DNA of 64,000 nucleotides, taken from positions 1-64,000 of the forward strand of contig JAPDOI010000698.1 of assembly GCA_029168955.1 (NCBI GenBank), read 5' to 3'. Both the position numbers and the translations under genes were made by a program. The notes under the pieces were generated by a model. It worked only from the letters and a program-made list of their open reading frames with translations. It had not been told where the DNA came from and did no database searches. The stretch's first letter is position 1. Every line of letters starts with the position of its first letter. Below, in pieces: positions 38,734 through 49,715 of this stretch. This stretch comes from Aplectana chamaeleonis (lineage: Eukaryota; Nematoda; Chromadorea; Rhabditida; Cosmocercidae).

Positions 38734-41700
38734 AATCGGTTGGCTTTCGCCTGACGCGGTCATTCCGCATCCTCACCGAGGTGTGCCGTCCTAGTAGTCG
38801 GCCGTGTCCATTTTTCACGGTCTTCAGCCACAATTTGAACACATTCCATCCAGCTGTCACTATTCCATTTCCTGCGAAACGAAACATCGCGCCTGAACTG
38901 TCTTTCGATGCCGAGTGACTTCAAATCCTCTTTAACCACATCCGTCCAGAACTTTCGCCTACGCCCAAGTGGTCGTTTCCAGACAGAATTTGGAAGCATT
39001 CTTAAAGCGTGTTGTACGAGACGATCCGGCGTTCTTCTTAGTATATGCCCGAGCAGTCGAAGTCGACTTTCCATTGCTGCTTGAGATGGCGTTAGGAGAT
39101 GCTGGCACCTCCCTCGTGTCAAGCGTTGATGTACTGCGTTGATTTCCTTGTAAAGGTCTTCGTTGTGGCATACACGCGGCCAGAAATATCCAGGCAAACG
39201 CCTAAAAAGCTTCCTCTCCGTGCAATCCAACCTTTCCATCTGCGTCTTCGGTGCTGCCCACGTCTCCGACCCGTACATCATGATAGGGCGAATAGCGGAT
39301 AGGTAGACGCGCAACTTGACTTCCTTCGCGATGGTGGTAGACCACAAACACTTGGTCAGAGAATTGAATGCAGACGTAGCTTTCGCACATCGTTGTCGAA
39401 TATCCGCTGCATAACTACCATCGTTTTTCAGCAAACAGCCCAAAAAACAGAAATCGTCCACCAGTTCGATACGTTGTCCGTCCACACAAACTCCCGTGGA
39501 AGGCCTCTGAGAAACCCACATCTGCTTGCATTTGTCGGGACGGAGACGAAGTCCATAGGCTGCGGCATACTTCGAAACGAGGTTCACAATCCTTTGCAGT
39601 TTTGCGTTGTTTTCAGCGAATAACACGATGTCGTCGGCGTACTCCAGGTCGACAAGGGAGCGTCCTGATGGTGTTAGGATCACATCCGCAGGAAACTGTT
39701 CTGCAACTCTACGCATGATGTCGTCAACGGCGAAGTTGAAAAGAAAAGATCCTGCAACGTCTCCTTGCCTTACTCCTGTTTTCACCTCGAAAGCTGACGT
39801 GAATCCGACAGGTGTACGAACTGCTGCTGTTGTTCCTTTGTTCATGTCCTCAATTAACCGAACATACTTTTCCAGGACTCCATCTGCTGGTAGAGCATTG
39901 AGCAATCGATCACGATGAGGAGAGTCGAACGCGGCTTCAAAGTCCAAAAAAGCAAGCTGTAATGGCTTGGAATACCGCTGCCACGATTCAATTACTCTTC
40001 TCACGACGAACTCTTGGTCGATGGTCGATCTTCCAGGTCGAAAACCGGCTTGCTCATCTCTGGTCGTTCTTTCACGATGTTTGTTAAGTCGCTCGAGAAT
40101 GATACGTTCTAAAACCTTGTACATGACACGAAGTAGAGAGATTTCTCTGTAGTTCTTAGGATCCGTGAGGGATAGCTTCTTGTGAAGAGGTACGATGATC
40201 GCATGTCTCCACGAATCGGGTATCCTTTCGCTCATCCATATAGCACGGATGGTGTTGGTCATTTCACGAATCCCAGACGGAGGAAGAGCTTTTAGCATTT
40301 CAGAAGTGATGTTGTCATCTCCACCAGCCTTTCCATTCTTCATTTTCCGGACACAATCCAAAACTTCAGACTCAGTCGGCGGTTCCTCACAGACATCGTA
40401 ATGTGCTCTCTTAACATGCGGGAGCTCAGGTACTGATGGCGCTGGACGATTGAGTAGTGAACTGAAGTAGTCCTTCCATATTGGCAGCGTCGCATCACCA
40501 ACTGCAACTCCATTGGTAGTGTTCGAGACACGAGAACATCTCTTCATCTTCCCGCTATACTGTCGCAGCAACATGTAGGCTTTCCTCGGATTCTTCTCCT
40601 CCCAAGCCTTCTCGGACTCCTTAGCTCTACACGTCCACTCTCGCTCGCGGTCACTTTGAGGCTGCCGACGCAACTTCCTCCTCAGACGCTTCTCCTCCAC
40701 GAAGTTTCCTGCAGTTCGGAGAGCACATACTCTGTTGTAGGTAGATGTTGTTACTTCTGAGACGAAGGCGAACTTCTTCTTAGGCTGTACAACCGGGAGT
40801 GCCTCTTTGGAAGCGTCCTGGATGCACTTGACAAAAGAATCCGCGTCGCAAAGCTTCTTCTTAGTCCGTACTCCGATGTGAATAGAAACGCGTTGTCGAA
40901 AATTCCTTCTGCACTCTTCATCTCTGAGACTTGTCATGTCAATCCTCTGGAGAGAATGAGCCCCTCGCTTCCTCTTATGAATCCTCGCAGTGGAGTTCAA
41001 CAGATTAGGACGGTAATCTGAATCGAATGCGACATCCCACACAGCTCTAGATCTTCGAATGTCCGATACTGGAATGTTCCTCGTCAGGACATAGTCATGC
41101 TGTAGTTTCAAAGTTGTCATCTTCCGCTTCCGCTGCTCTTCTGGAGATAGCTGGGTTGGTCCCTGCCAAGTAAGCTGATGGCGGCGATGATTCCTCTTGA
41201 ACATCGATGCAATAATCAGACCACTGCGTTCACAAAAGTCGTTAAGGCGGTAGCCATTGTCCGATGTTTGCTCCACTGGGAAGAACCATTTGCCGAGTAC
41301 TTCGGATTCCTGATCAAGTCCCATCTTCGCATTTGCGTCAATCCCCACGACAACAGCATGTTGACAAGGTATCCTGACCAGCAACGTATTGAGTTCCTCA
41401 TAAAATGCATCCTTGGAAATGTTTTCGGCGGTTTCAGTGGGCGCATGAGCACACATTATCTACAGATTGAATCCCCTGTGATCCCGCAGTCGTACGAATG
41501 CATTCCGGCACGACGTTGAGCCGAACTCCTTGACCATACCATTGAAATCCTTCCTTACAGCTATTGCACAGCCTCCCACTCTCCTATTGTCAGCGTTACC
41601 GCAGTAGATGGTGTACTCTCCGACGCTGATGACGGGTCTATCCTTGAGGCGGGTTTCCTGCAAAGCAGCAAACGGTGCATGGAAAAAGCTCAGAATTCTG

Positions 41701-42000
41701 GATAGCGCAGCTTTTTGGATATCACTCGACAGCGATCGACAGTTCAGGGTGGCGAAACTGTGGCTTGTGACCAAAGACTCCATGAACTTCCTAGGTACGG
41801 ATCCTAAGGTGTTATGGACCAGAGGCCTTGGTGTGCCGGACGGCGACACCTTTATGCAATGTGCGGGATTTTTTCGCGATATAGTTGTGCACGCTATATC
41901 GCTCGAACGTTCCCTGTGTACACTCAAACGTCTGCTGGGTTCAGTAGAAGCAGGGGCACCAACGAGAACGGAATATTCAAAGCAAAGACACTGTAAACCA
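38734..42000 (-). mobile_element. RTE-type non-LTR retrotransposon, near full length
   Basis: Single-ORF LINE with an N-terminal AP-type endonuclease and a reverse transcriptase, and a 3' UTR of only about 25 bp, as is usual for RTE elements. The 3' end coincides with the inner edge of the inverted-repeat arm at about 38,733. The 5' boundary is not clear; I place it near 42,000, upstream of the ORF. No target-site duplication could be identified. Confidence 0.75.
38760..41927 (-). pseudogene. RTE ORF (endonuclease-reverse transcriptase), one in-frame amber codon
   Basis: The frame runs for 1055 codons and is broken once, by TAG at 41,462-41,460. The related-family pattern suggests a tryptophan there (TGG to TAG). 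The first ATG is at 41,783. Endonuclease motifs: TLNCRS (Asn about residue 62), QETRL (Glu about 91), GIDANA (about 195), HDYVL (about 277), and SDY (about 303-305), where the family normally has the catalytic SDH. Reverse transcriptase motifs: FLDFEAAFD (motif A, about 660), GVRQGD (about 719), LEYADD (catalytic, about 761-766) and RPDKCKQM. The C-terminal part has the usual GSETWA and YFWPRVCHNED blocks. NYREIS replaces the common NYRGIS. The amber codon and SDY suggest a dead but young copy. Expected role: target-primed reverse transcription. Confidence 0.9.
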
Positions 42001-42391
42001 GTGAAAACGAGAACAACGATAGATCAGTCCGAAGAATAGCACACGGAAACGAGCAACCCAGCACTACGGAGGGTCACTCCGCCGCTCCCCGGAAGCCAGT
42101 TTCACGTGCACTAAGTTCTTATAAGCGTCGAAGTTTATAGGAATAGTATCGCTCCTACTGAGATCTTCGAGTACCGGAACAATTCTATTAGTGAAAAAGC
42201 AGCGCCGACACTCAAGATTCGACACGGTACGGAAAAATTTAATCGCCCCCCCCCCGGGTTACCGAATCTCTCGTTCTCACGAAATCCCCAGGCCTAGGAA
42301 CAAACTTGTCATTGAAAAGGATATGATGGAACAGAAACATATAATTTATCTTCCTTCTGACAGCCCAAGGCTCAAGGCCAAAGAGTGCATT
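42001..42391. other. linker between RTE and CR1 fragment
   Basis: Probably contains the RTE 5' end on the right-to-left path and the 3' UTR of the decayed CR1. A run of C (about 42,246-42,256) is present. No gene is recognised. Confidence 0.4.
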
Positions 42392-43974
42392 TCAGTCAGC
42401 AATGGAGGGCAATTGCCCATAAATGAAGCCATGCTGTCTGATAAGGACTCTTCTAGTAAAATGGTTCTGTATCTTTTCAAATCTATTTATGTTCTTGAGT
42501 TTGGCGGGGTTGAATACCGGGGTACCGCACTCGAGTAGAGGCCTTACATACGTGGTGTAAGCTCTGATAAGCACAGAGGGATTGCAAGTTGACAAAAATA
42601 TTATTCATAGCAAAAGTTGCTTTATTCGAGATAGATTCACAGGGCTTATCAAAACTCAGACTTGTAGTAATAGTGAACCCTAGATCAGTAATTTGGTCAA
42701 CTTCTTGAATCTGACAGCCACTGACAGTATACTTACTGTTAGCATTGCTGTTACCCAAGTGGAGAACCTTCGTTTTTTTTTCGTTTGCCAACGGGAGATT
42801 CCAATCGCCAGACCAAGTACTAATAATGTCAATAGACTGTTGTAGCAAGATACAGTCCTCCGGTTGAGAAACGCCCCGATAGATCTTGATATCATCCGCA
42901 AATGCACTTAAACCGGTGCCACAGGAAGTGACAAGACCGGCGATTTCGTGAGTGTATATGTTGAAAAGGATGGGGGACAATACGCCGCCTTGTGGTACAC
43001 CACTCAGGACTGGCCTTGGAGTTGATTGAGAAGAGTCAACACAGACCGAGAACGTCCTGTCTGTTAGGAACCAACGTATCCACGAAACTATTCGCGGATG
43101 GATACCAACCATTGCGGGTTTTTGTAACAATTTGTCATGAAGAACCTTATTAAAAGCCTATGCAAAATCAAAATAAACAACATCAACACTCTTCCCAACA
43201 TCTAGGAAAGCCGTCCGCTTGTTAAGCGCTTTTATGGTTGCCGTCACAGTGGACTTCCCTCCCTGGAAACCATGTTGGAAGGGAGAGATAACCTGATTTG
43301 CTTCCAAGTGACAAACGATTTTCTTCTTCAGAATTTTTTCAAACAGCCGTGAGAAAATAGATGCTATACTGATTGGCCTGAAATTAGCAGGGTCTTTGAA
43401 AGGGGGCTTTTTTGGAATGGGGGTAACAAATAATTGCCTCCATTTGATGGGGACTTCGCCAGACATGAAGCTCAGACTGAAAATATACTCCAGGGGGCCT
43501 GCAATATCAAGAGCGATCTACTTGGCAAAGCTGAGTGGTATGGCGTCGGGAGTGATAGAGTTGGATGAAGGCCAGGCAAGAAGTTCCTTGATAATTTCAT
43601 ACTTGTAAAACCAGCATGAATCAGCCATAACAGCGAAAGAATTGGACACAGGTAGGCTGTCCATAGAAGGGACGTCAGAAAACGACTTTTGAAATATGTC
43701 CGCCAACAACTCAGCTCTATCACAAGCATTCCTCACCAATGCCCCATTGGAATTTTTGAGAACTCCAACACCTGGTTTTTCCCGGAGTTTAGAGTTGATA
43801 AATCTAAAAAAGGAATGTTTATCACTTGACTCGACAGCTTTTTTCTCAGTATGGTTATTATACTTCTTCAATCTATTAGCAAAACGTTCACTAAGTTTTT
43901 TGAAACGTTCCCAGAACTCAGCACAGTCCTGAGTTTTAGCCAAATGCCGAGCCTCAGATCTCAACCGCTCAAGG
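42392..43974 (-). pseudogene. CR1-type reverse transcriptase fragment, decayed
   Basis: Minus-strand remnant of a CR1/Jockey-type ORF2. Reading from 43,974 down, it contains the linker between endonuclease and reverse transcriptase (FWERFKKLSERF, WFYKYEII), then VTPIPKKPPFKDP and NFRPISIAS (RT fingers), YFDFA (motif A start), SGVPQGGVLSPILF (motif B), FADDIKIY (catalytic box, FADD form), EKKTKVLHLG (motif D) and DLGFTI, and after a frameshift AYTTYVRPLLE. Two in-frame TAG codons at 43,520-43,518 and 43,160-43,158 both sit where lysine (AAG) is expected. A frameshift occurs near 42,590. The 5' part is missing: the fragment stops at a small TIR element at 43,975. It is related to, but distinct from, the CR1 copy at 52-56 kb. 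Confidence 0.88.
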
Positions 43975-44120
43975 TACCGTAGTATACGTCCAAGACGCGT
44001 TCTCGGCAGACCCGGGTTTCAGGATGGGTGGCCGAGTGACGGCATTGACGAATGGGTTGCTCTGCACACCGGGTGCACACCCGGGTCTGCCGAGAACGCG
44101 TCGTGTCGAACACTACGGTA
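43975..44120. mobile_element. small TIR element (MITE), TA-flanked
   Basis: Inverted termini of about 42 bp (CCGTAGT, then GACGCGTTCTCGG and CAGACCCGGGT) at 43,977-44,018 and 44,077-44,118. TA dinucleotides lie on both sides (43,975-43,976 and 44,119-44,120). Total about 142 bp, non-coding. The TA target is typical of Tc1/mariner-mobilised MITEs. It sits at the broken end of the CR1 fragment. Confidence 0.8.
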
Positions 44121-45329
44121 CTAGCGGGCCAATTAGAGGACTATTGGCGGACCGTGTTTTGCGCAATTCAAGATAAACTGAGTAAAACTTTTTCTCACAA
44201 CTAACCGTTGACTTCGGCTATTGTTCTTTTATCCCTCCTTCATCTTCGCTGCGACATCTTGAGGCTTCTGAGTTGAAACTCCTCGGGTTCCAGGTTACGC
44301 TGTTTTGTTATTCCTCGGGCCATGATCGCGACTTCAGTGGAAATTGATCACGTGTGGAATATTCATTCTCTGACTGAGCGTTGTAAATAAAGCGCTGAGT
44401 CCGGTTCCGAAAAAAGTTTCAAAATTTCGAGGGCGTCTCTAAAAAATCTTCAACTCCGAACGAACTTCTAATTCAATCCAAAACCTTCACACGACATGAA
44501 AAAAAAACCGAGAGGTTATGGAAAGTCAAAAATTCAACATTTTGATTAGTTCCAAGATTCGTTCGTTCCACATTTCGCAAAATTTTCAAAATTTGTTCGT
44601 TCGGATTTTTTTCGATTGAGTTCTTTTTCATTTTTTCGTTCGTTCTCAATTATTTCGAACGAAAATTTTTCGGTTTCCGTTTTTTTTTTCGAAAAGATTT
44701 CGAACGAGAATTTTTTTCGATTCTCGTTCTTTCTAAAATTTTCGAACGCTTTTCATTCATTCATTTTTCGTTCGTTCGAAACTTTTTCGTGCTATTTTTA
44801 ATTTTTCGTTCCTGCGAAAGTGTTTCAAACTAAAAAAATTCAAATGTCGTTCTCGACATTTTTTTCGAAATTGTGCAACTATAGAAACGATGCTAGATGT
44901 GAATTGATTGCAAATAAAAGTTCATTAAAAGATGAGAAGTGACTCTTGCGAGCACTAGAAATGTCACAATCAAGGGAAGAATGATGTCTCGCGCTCAATG
45001 TGAATCGATGATCTGTCCAGATGATGAAAGAGGGAAAGACGTATCGTTGCTGACTACTGTGACTAATTTCGGAACAACTGCAAATTTTGGTTTCGAATAG
45101 TCCCTATAGTCTGACAAGATGCAGACTGAGTTGCCTCTCCCATGGAAATTACAAAAATGCGAGGTGGGTGATAAGGGGACGTCTGCGCTGTTGCTGTGCA
45201 ACAGCTCGATATCAACCAGATCATAACTCCCGGCCACGGCCCCGCCGAACATCGGCGCGTTGGCCAGAGGTGACTCATGGTGGGCGGATCAACCTGTTGT
45301 CGACGCCCCAGTTTGCCAGAGCAGGCGTG
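44121..45329. other. intergenic stretch with TTCG-rich low-complexity segment
   Basis: No gene is recognised. From about 44,560 to 44,860 the sequence is dominated by TTTTTCG and CGTTCG/CGAACG words, giving a degenerate low-complexity tract. The remainder (44,121-44,560 and 44,860-45,329) is unique, with only short unconvincing ORFs. Confidence 0.5.
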
Positions 45330-45935
45330 ACGCAATCAATCGAGTGCGCAAAACGCGAAGTCGGAATGGTAATCAGAGGATTGAATGTGTTTATATAACA
45401 GTTGTGTATATTCTAGTGGAACACTCTGAAGGGATTTTGACTGACATGTAGGTATATGCATTCCGATTCCTCCCATTTTCAAGTATCCATATTTCGGTCA
45501 CTTCCCAGGTCCCGTTCTCGGCTCAAATGGGACCAATCGACCTGAGACTCGGCCACTAATCCTTTTTTGTGATCCTCTCCCAAATAAGCACTACAGCAGC
45601 CCAATCCGGAGAACTCGATTTTCCCCACTTTCAGATGTGCCAAAACAGCGTCTTTTAGACGCCCCGAGAGAACCAACAATCGTTCTTCACTTGGGCACGA
45701 AGCATCCGAGGTTACAAGTATTCTTAGTGTAGACTCCTTTAAAACAGTAAAAACCGGTCTGAAGGCTTTTTCCGCCTTGCGACACCCCTGTGATTTTGGC
45801 TGACAACGATCCGAAATCCCCGCCGTCCCATTCTTGGCTCTCATGGGACCAATCGATATGAGACTCGGCCAGTAACCTTCTTTTATGATGCTCTTTCTAA
45901 TAAGCACTTTAGCAGCCTGGTTTGAAGAGGAGGTA
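45330..45935 (+). repeat. dispersed repeat, divergent copy of the 325-bp family
   Basis: Contains GACGCAATCAATCGAGTG at about 45,338, matching about 58,475, followed by about 1.5 modules of a roughly 325-bp unit. The segment CTCGGCTCAAATGGGACC at about 45,511 recurs as CTTGGCTCTCATGGGACC about 322 bp later. The same module occurs twice at 58,636-59,265. Non-coding as far as I can see. Confidence 0.7.
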
Positions 45936-46461
45936 GCCCCCTGAGCTATTCTTTATAGAGCGGAATTAATTAAAAAGGAGATAGTAGTGCCTATATAATA
46001 CTTCATCATCAACCGAAAAGGCTAGCGGCTGTGACTGCGTTCTATGAAACAACCGAAGCAGAGGCGCTTGTCGCACCAGCAGCAGCGGGCGTTCCCTTCG
46101 GGCGCGACGGACAGGTTATTGGCGTGGTTCTTGGAACCGAGCCAGCTGTCAACTATTAGAAGCGTTAGCTGATGCCCCATTCCAAGCTGGTCGCTTCGAC
46201 TTCTAGTTTCAGATCGCGGCATTGTTGTTGGTCGCTTCGACTAAAAGCGCACTTCTAGTAAAGCGAACTTTCAACAACACTGCCACGATCTGAAATCGCT
46301 GGACGAAGCGATTTCAAATCGTCGAGCGACTTAGGATCGCTCGTGGCGACGCAATTTCGCGTGAAACATGACGGAGATTAGCGGACAACGTCACGAGAAA
46401 TTTCTGTTTGCTCGGTCGTACTGCTAGGGTTGCAGAGAATGAGTCGCAAGACAGGTGTAAC
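45936..46461. other. unique stretch with a small hairpin element
   Basis: Arms TTTCAGATCGCGGCATTGTT (from 46,207) and the matching reverse complement (to 46,295) form an imperfect hairpin with about 24-bp stems. The motif GGTCGCTTCGACT occurs twice beside it. Otherwise no gene is recognised. A small minus-strand ORF (46,022-46,222) has a few cysteines but no family signature. Confidence 0.5.
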
Positions 46462-47532
46462 AACGGAAGGTTACCTTACCTTGATACCTTGATGATCCAT
46501 CTTCACTGCGCGTCGCCGCCTTGTGGACCACATCTCAACCAGCTCGACCGATCCCGAGCAAGGGACATCCAGTGATGGTGATTTTCAGGAAGCCCTCGCT
46601 CGGTGCAGAACGTCTTGACTCTGCCTGAAAATACAGAGTTCCATCTTATGGGAGGACGGCCTAGAGGCCGGCGGCAATCACGTGGTAACCAGATTGTTGT
46701 ACGGAGGCTCCATCGGTCATCCATGCGGCGCAACACGTGTCCTGCCCATCGGTGTTTAGACTGGGTCATGAACAGAAGAGAGTTCATTAACTGCGACTGC
46801 TTTTGAAGATCAGCACTGCGTAGGCCACCAGCTCGCTGGGCACGACGATTAGTCTTCAGTAGTCTGCGTTCTAAGGCCCTGTGAGCTGTCCTTATGGCCT
46901 GTGTGGTCGCCTTCGTTTCCGCCCATGTCTCGGTTCCATAGCACAACGCAGGTAGCACCGTGGTGTCGAACAAACGTGATCGTGTCTTCACATCCCGCAA
47001 TTTGTCTGTCACTTCCACTATCGATCCAAGTGCAGACCAGGCCGCTCGTCGTCTCCGTCCGATCTCCGTAGACAAGTCGTTTTGCATGTTCACCTCTCTT
47101 CCGAGATAGACGTAGCTGTTCATAGTGGGTAGGGGAGTGCCAGAGAGACGAATGGGGCTGTCGTCGCACCACTGGTTGCGCATCACTTGGGTTTTCCTCA
47201 GATTCATTGTAAGGCCGATCGCTTTTCCTGCAGCGTCCAGTTCGTTAAGCATTCCTTCGACTTCTGCGGAAGACGAACCCAGCAGCACAAAGTCGTCAGC
47301 GAAGCGCAAGTTGGATAGTCTGCACCCGTCTATGAGGATACCTTTGCCGTCCCAGTCGATGTGGCGCATCACGTCTTGTAACGCGGTCGTGAACAGCTTC
47401 GGCGAGATGGTATCTCCCTGTCTGACACCCTTTCCAATCGACACCTTCAGTTTCCTCTCGAATAGTTGAATAATGGTGTTGCTTCCGTTGTTGCACTCTT
47501 CCAATATTCTGATGTCGATAACGGAAGGTTAC
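46462..47532 (-). mobile_element. 5'-truncated RTE insertion with 13-bp target-site duplication
   Basis: AACGGAAGGTTAC occurs at 46,462-46,474 and again at 47,520-47,532, bracketing a 1,045-bp insert. On the minus strand the insert ends with a short tandem tail (ATCAAGGT repeated about 2-3 times), which is how RTE elements commonly end. The 5' truncation is the normal product of incomplete target-primed reverse transcription. Confidence 0.88.
46503..47516 (-). pseudogene. RTE reverse transcriptase, C-terminal fragment
   Basis: An open frame of about 337 codons without its own start, truncated at the insertion edge. It begins just before reverse transcriptase motif B (GVRQGDTISPKLF) and contains LRFADDFVLL (catalytic FADD), GLTMNLRKTQVM (motif D), YVYLGREV, YGTETWA, and the C-terminal RTE block HRWAGHVLRRMDDRW and RPLGRPPIRW, ending at a normal TGA. 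It belongs to a different RTE family from the 38.7-kb copy (FADD versus YADD and little shared wording). The frame is intact, so the insertion is fairly young. No function is expected. Confidence 0.92.
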
Positions 47533-47655
47533 TTGAACAAAAAGTTTGATTGATATAAAAAGCTTTGGAACCACTTTTTTTTGAGTAAAACACGAAACTT
47601 TTAATTCTTCTCGATCACAGTCAGTGACTAGACATTTATGTTCATCAAGCTATAT

Positions 47656-48128
47656 TATACGCTCTCCCAAACGAGATGGCAAGCCTAGAGTCCAAAGAAG
47701 CAGCGCGCCGCCCTCTGCATCTCTGACATCATCAGCGACCTGAAGACTTGGATCGATATTAGAGTTGTCTGAGACACAATATAGACTGCAACCAAACATT
47801 GAAGTGAATGAATGGCTTCAGACAAGTGAAAACAGTTCGGTTGTATCGAGTTTACGGTGAAATCGACGTGTTAGGCGACTCTGTGCGCTCCGACCTGTTA
47901 TCCACATCCTGAAAAACTTTTCCTGCCACGTGAAGAACAAAATATATATCGAGAGTGAATATCAAAAGCATTTCGAAAGAAAACAACGCAAAAGAGCAAT
48001 GGACTATGTAAGAAAATGAAGTGAGAAAGTTAAAAAACGTTCAAAAATACTAAAAGGTCAGAGACGTAGAGGGCGGCGCGCTGCTTCTTTGGGCTCTACG
48101 CTTGCCATCTCGTTTGGGACAGGGTATA
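47656..48128. mobile_element. TIR element (MITE) of about 470 bp
   Basis: Terminal inverted repeats of about 70 bp at 47,656-47,728 and 48,057-48,128 share TCCCAAACGAGATGGCAAGC and AAGAAGCAGCGCGCCGCCCT with few mismatches. TATAC lies at both outer ends, consistent with a TA target. The interior is AT-rich with no transposase ORF, so it is non-autonomous. The terminal style resembles Tc1/mariner-derived MITEs. It lies just inside the right arm of the large inverted repeat. Confidence 0.85.
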
Positions 48129-48193
48129 CCAGTTAACTAAACATGAGATTCTTTATATCCTCTATATACAAAAAATCGCACGAGGCAATTCAA

Positions 48194-49092
48194 AAAAGTG
48201 GGATTTCAGCACAAAACGCGAGAATTTCGCGCCCGCTACAGTACTCCCTGCGCATCTAATGCAGGCACTGAAGCGGGGAGTGTGTCGCAATCCAGCTTTT
48301 TTTTCCTTCATTAAATAGAAGTTGCCTTTATTCTTCTTCTCATGTATTGATCCTTCTCTTTCTATTATCCATGCCACCTGGTATCAATGTTTTTGAAAGT
48401 GTTTAACTCTAGAATCTGGAAACGAAGGCAAAGAAAAGAGTTTGGTGAACTGTCTTCGACTCTGGTCTAGATTTTTCTTGCTGCACATTTTTCAGTTTTG
48501 AAATATTTTGAGAGGAATGAGCATTGAATTTTTTTGTTGAACATTCAAGATTTCTATTCTTATATCAAAATTCGATCCGAGACTATTCTGAAACGAAAAA
48601 AAAAGTTTTCTGCAAATTCTCGGAACTTTTGTTTTAGCATCAATAGAGCGCAGGACAGGGTTAGAGGAATATTCGAGCTTTCCACCGGGTTTTAAAAATT
48701 CACTGAAGCATTTTGCAAATCTTCAATGTCTTTTCTTTGCGTACGAACGAAATACGAAGTTACTTTTTTCGCGAATGCTACTGTCAATTGAGGGACACAT
48801 CAAAAATTGTCGAGGGTCGAGTTTCAGAATAAAACCAGACCTAAGATTGTTTCTGAAATATTCTTCAAATTAAAATATGAGATTTCGAAAGCTAAATGAT
48901 TTTGGAGGCCATTTCTCGGAACTTCTCCGCTGAGTTTTTCTGCTTGAAAGTAGAAGTCTTTTCAGTGATCCATGTTAGTCATAGCGACATTTCCCCATCA
49001 AAAAATTGTTCCCCTTACAACTTAATTCAGGAAAACAATATTAGGAGCAAAGTCGGCATTCATCAATTGGTTCGCAGATGCGGGCACCTATG
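48194..49092 (-). repeat. right arm of the large inverted repeat
   Basis: Reverse-complement partner of 37,846-38,733. The inner edge is near GTGGGATTTCAGC (48,198) and the outer edge near GATGCGGGCACCTATG. It contains no retrotransposon. Beyond it, 49,093-49,896 has no counterpart on the left, after which the mirror similarity resumes in the hairpin satellite. Confidence 0.92.
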
Positions 49093-49243
49093 CGGAAATG
49101 TAGGTACGCAAAAGCGCGCCGGAGCGGCGACAACTCCGGCGACCGGCTGTCGCAGAAATATACCAGTGCCCTTTATCGACGAAGGAAGAAGCGCGATTTC
49201 TTTTTTTGTGAAGGACCCGAAGCCTGCCCACTTCGTTTTTCCG

Positions 49244-49680
49244 TTAAAGGCAGTGTTCACGATAAATCTCGTTCTCGAGGTCTCGGTGTGAAACACTAAG
49301 TTGACAGGTGCTGTAGAGGATAGGGTCGAAGAAAGCAACAAAAACTGGCCAGAAATAAATGCGAACGGCTTTATAAGCTCTCCCGGTGCACCTACCTATC
49401 CCGGTCCGCCCCCCAATCGGACGAGCTTCTATGGCGAATTGCCAAGCAACTCTGCCGCAGTTAGCATTATCGATTCGCGCAGATTTCGCGATTAGCACGC
49501 GCTTGCCGAAATCAGCAGGGCCCATGATTCTCGTCCACGCCCTGAATCTAGAAACCGTTATTTTGAGTAATTTTGGACGTTTTTCTTCCCTGTTTCTTCA
49601 CTATTAGTTACCTCACGACCAAACAATCCCATTTTTGGGTCGAACTCGAGTGCGATATTCATCGTGAACACTGCCTTTAA
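49244..49680. mobile_element. TIR element of 429 bp flanked by TTAA
   Basis: TTAA at 49,244-49,247 and 49,677-49,680 flanks termini AGGCAGTGTTCACGAT (left) and its reverse complement (right). The match continues imperfectly for about 30 bp. TTAA target duplication is the piggyBac signature, but the terminal bases are not the canonical CCC, so the superfamily call is tentative. The interior is non-coding. A degenerate relative lies at about 61,897-62,384. Confidence 0.65.
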
Positions 49681-49715
49681 AGGTCGATGACTTCCCTTTC
49701 CTCGAGAGAAGAGAA

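Noticed and set aside
46022..46222. Short Cys-containing ORF resembling a zinc finger
   Set aside because: Cysteine spacing does not fit a known finger, the frame is short, and there is no support around it.
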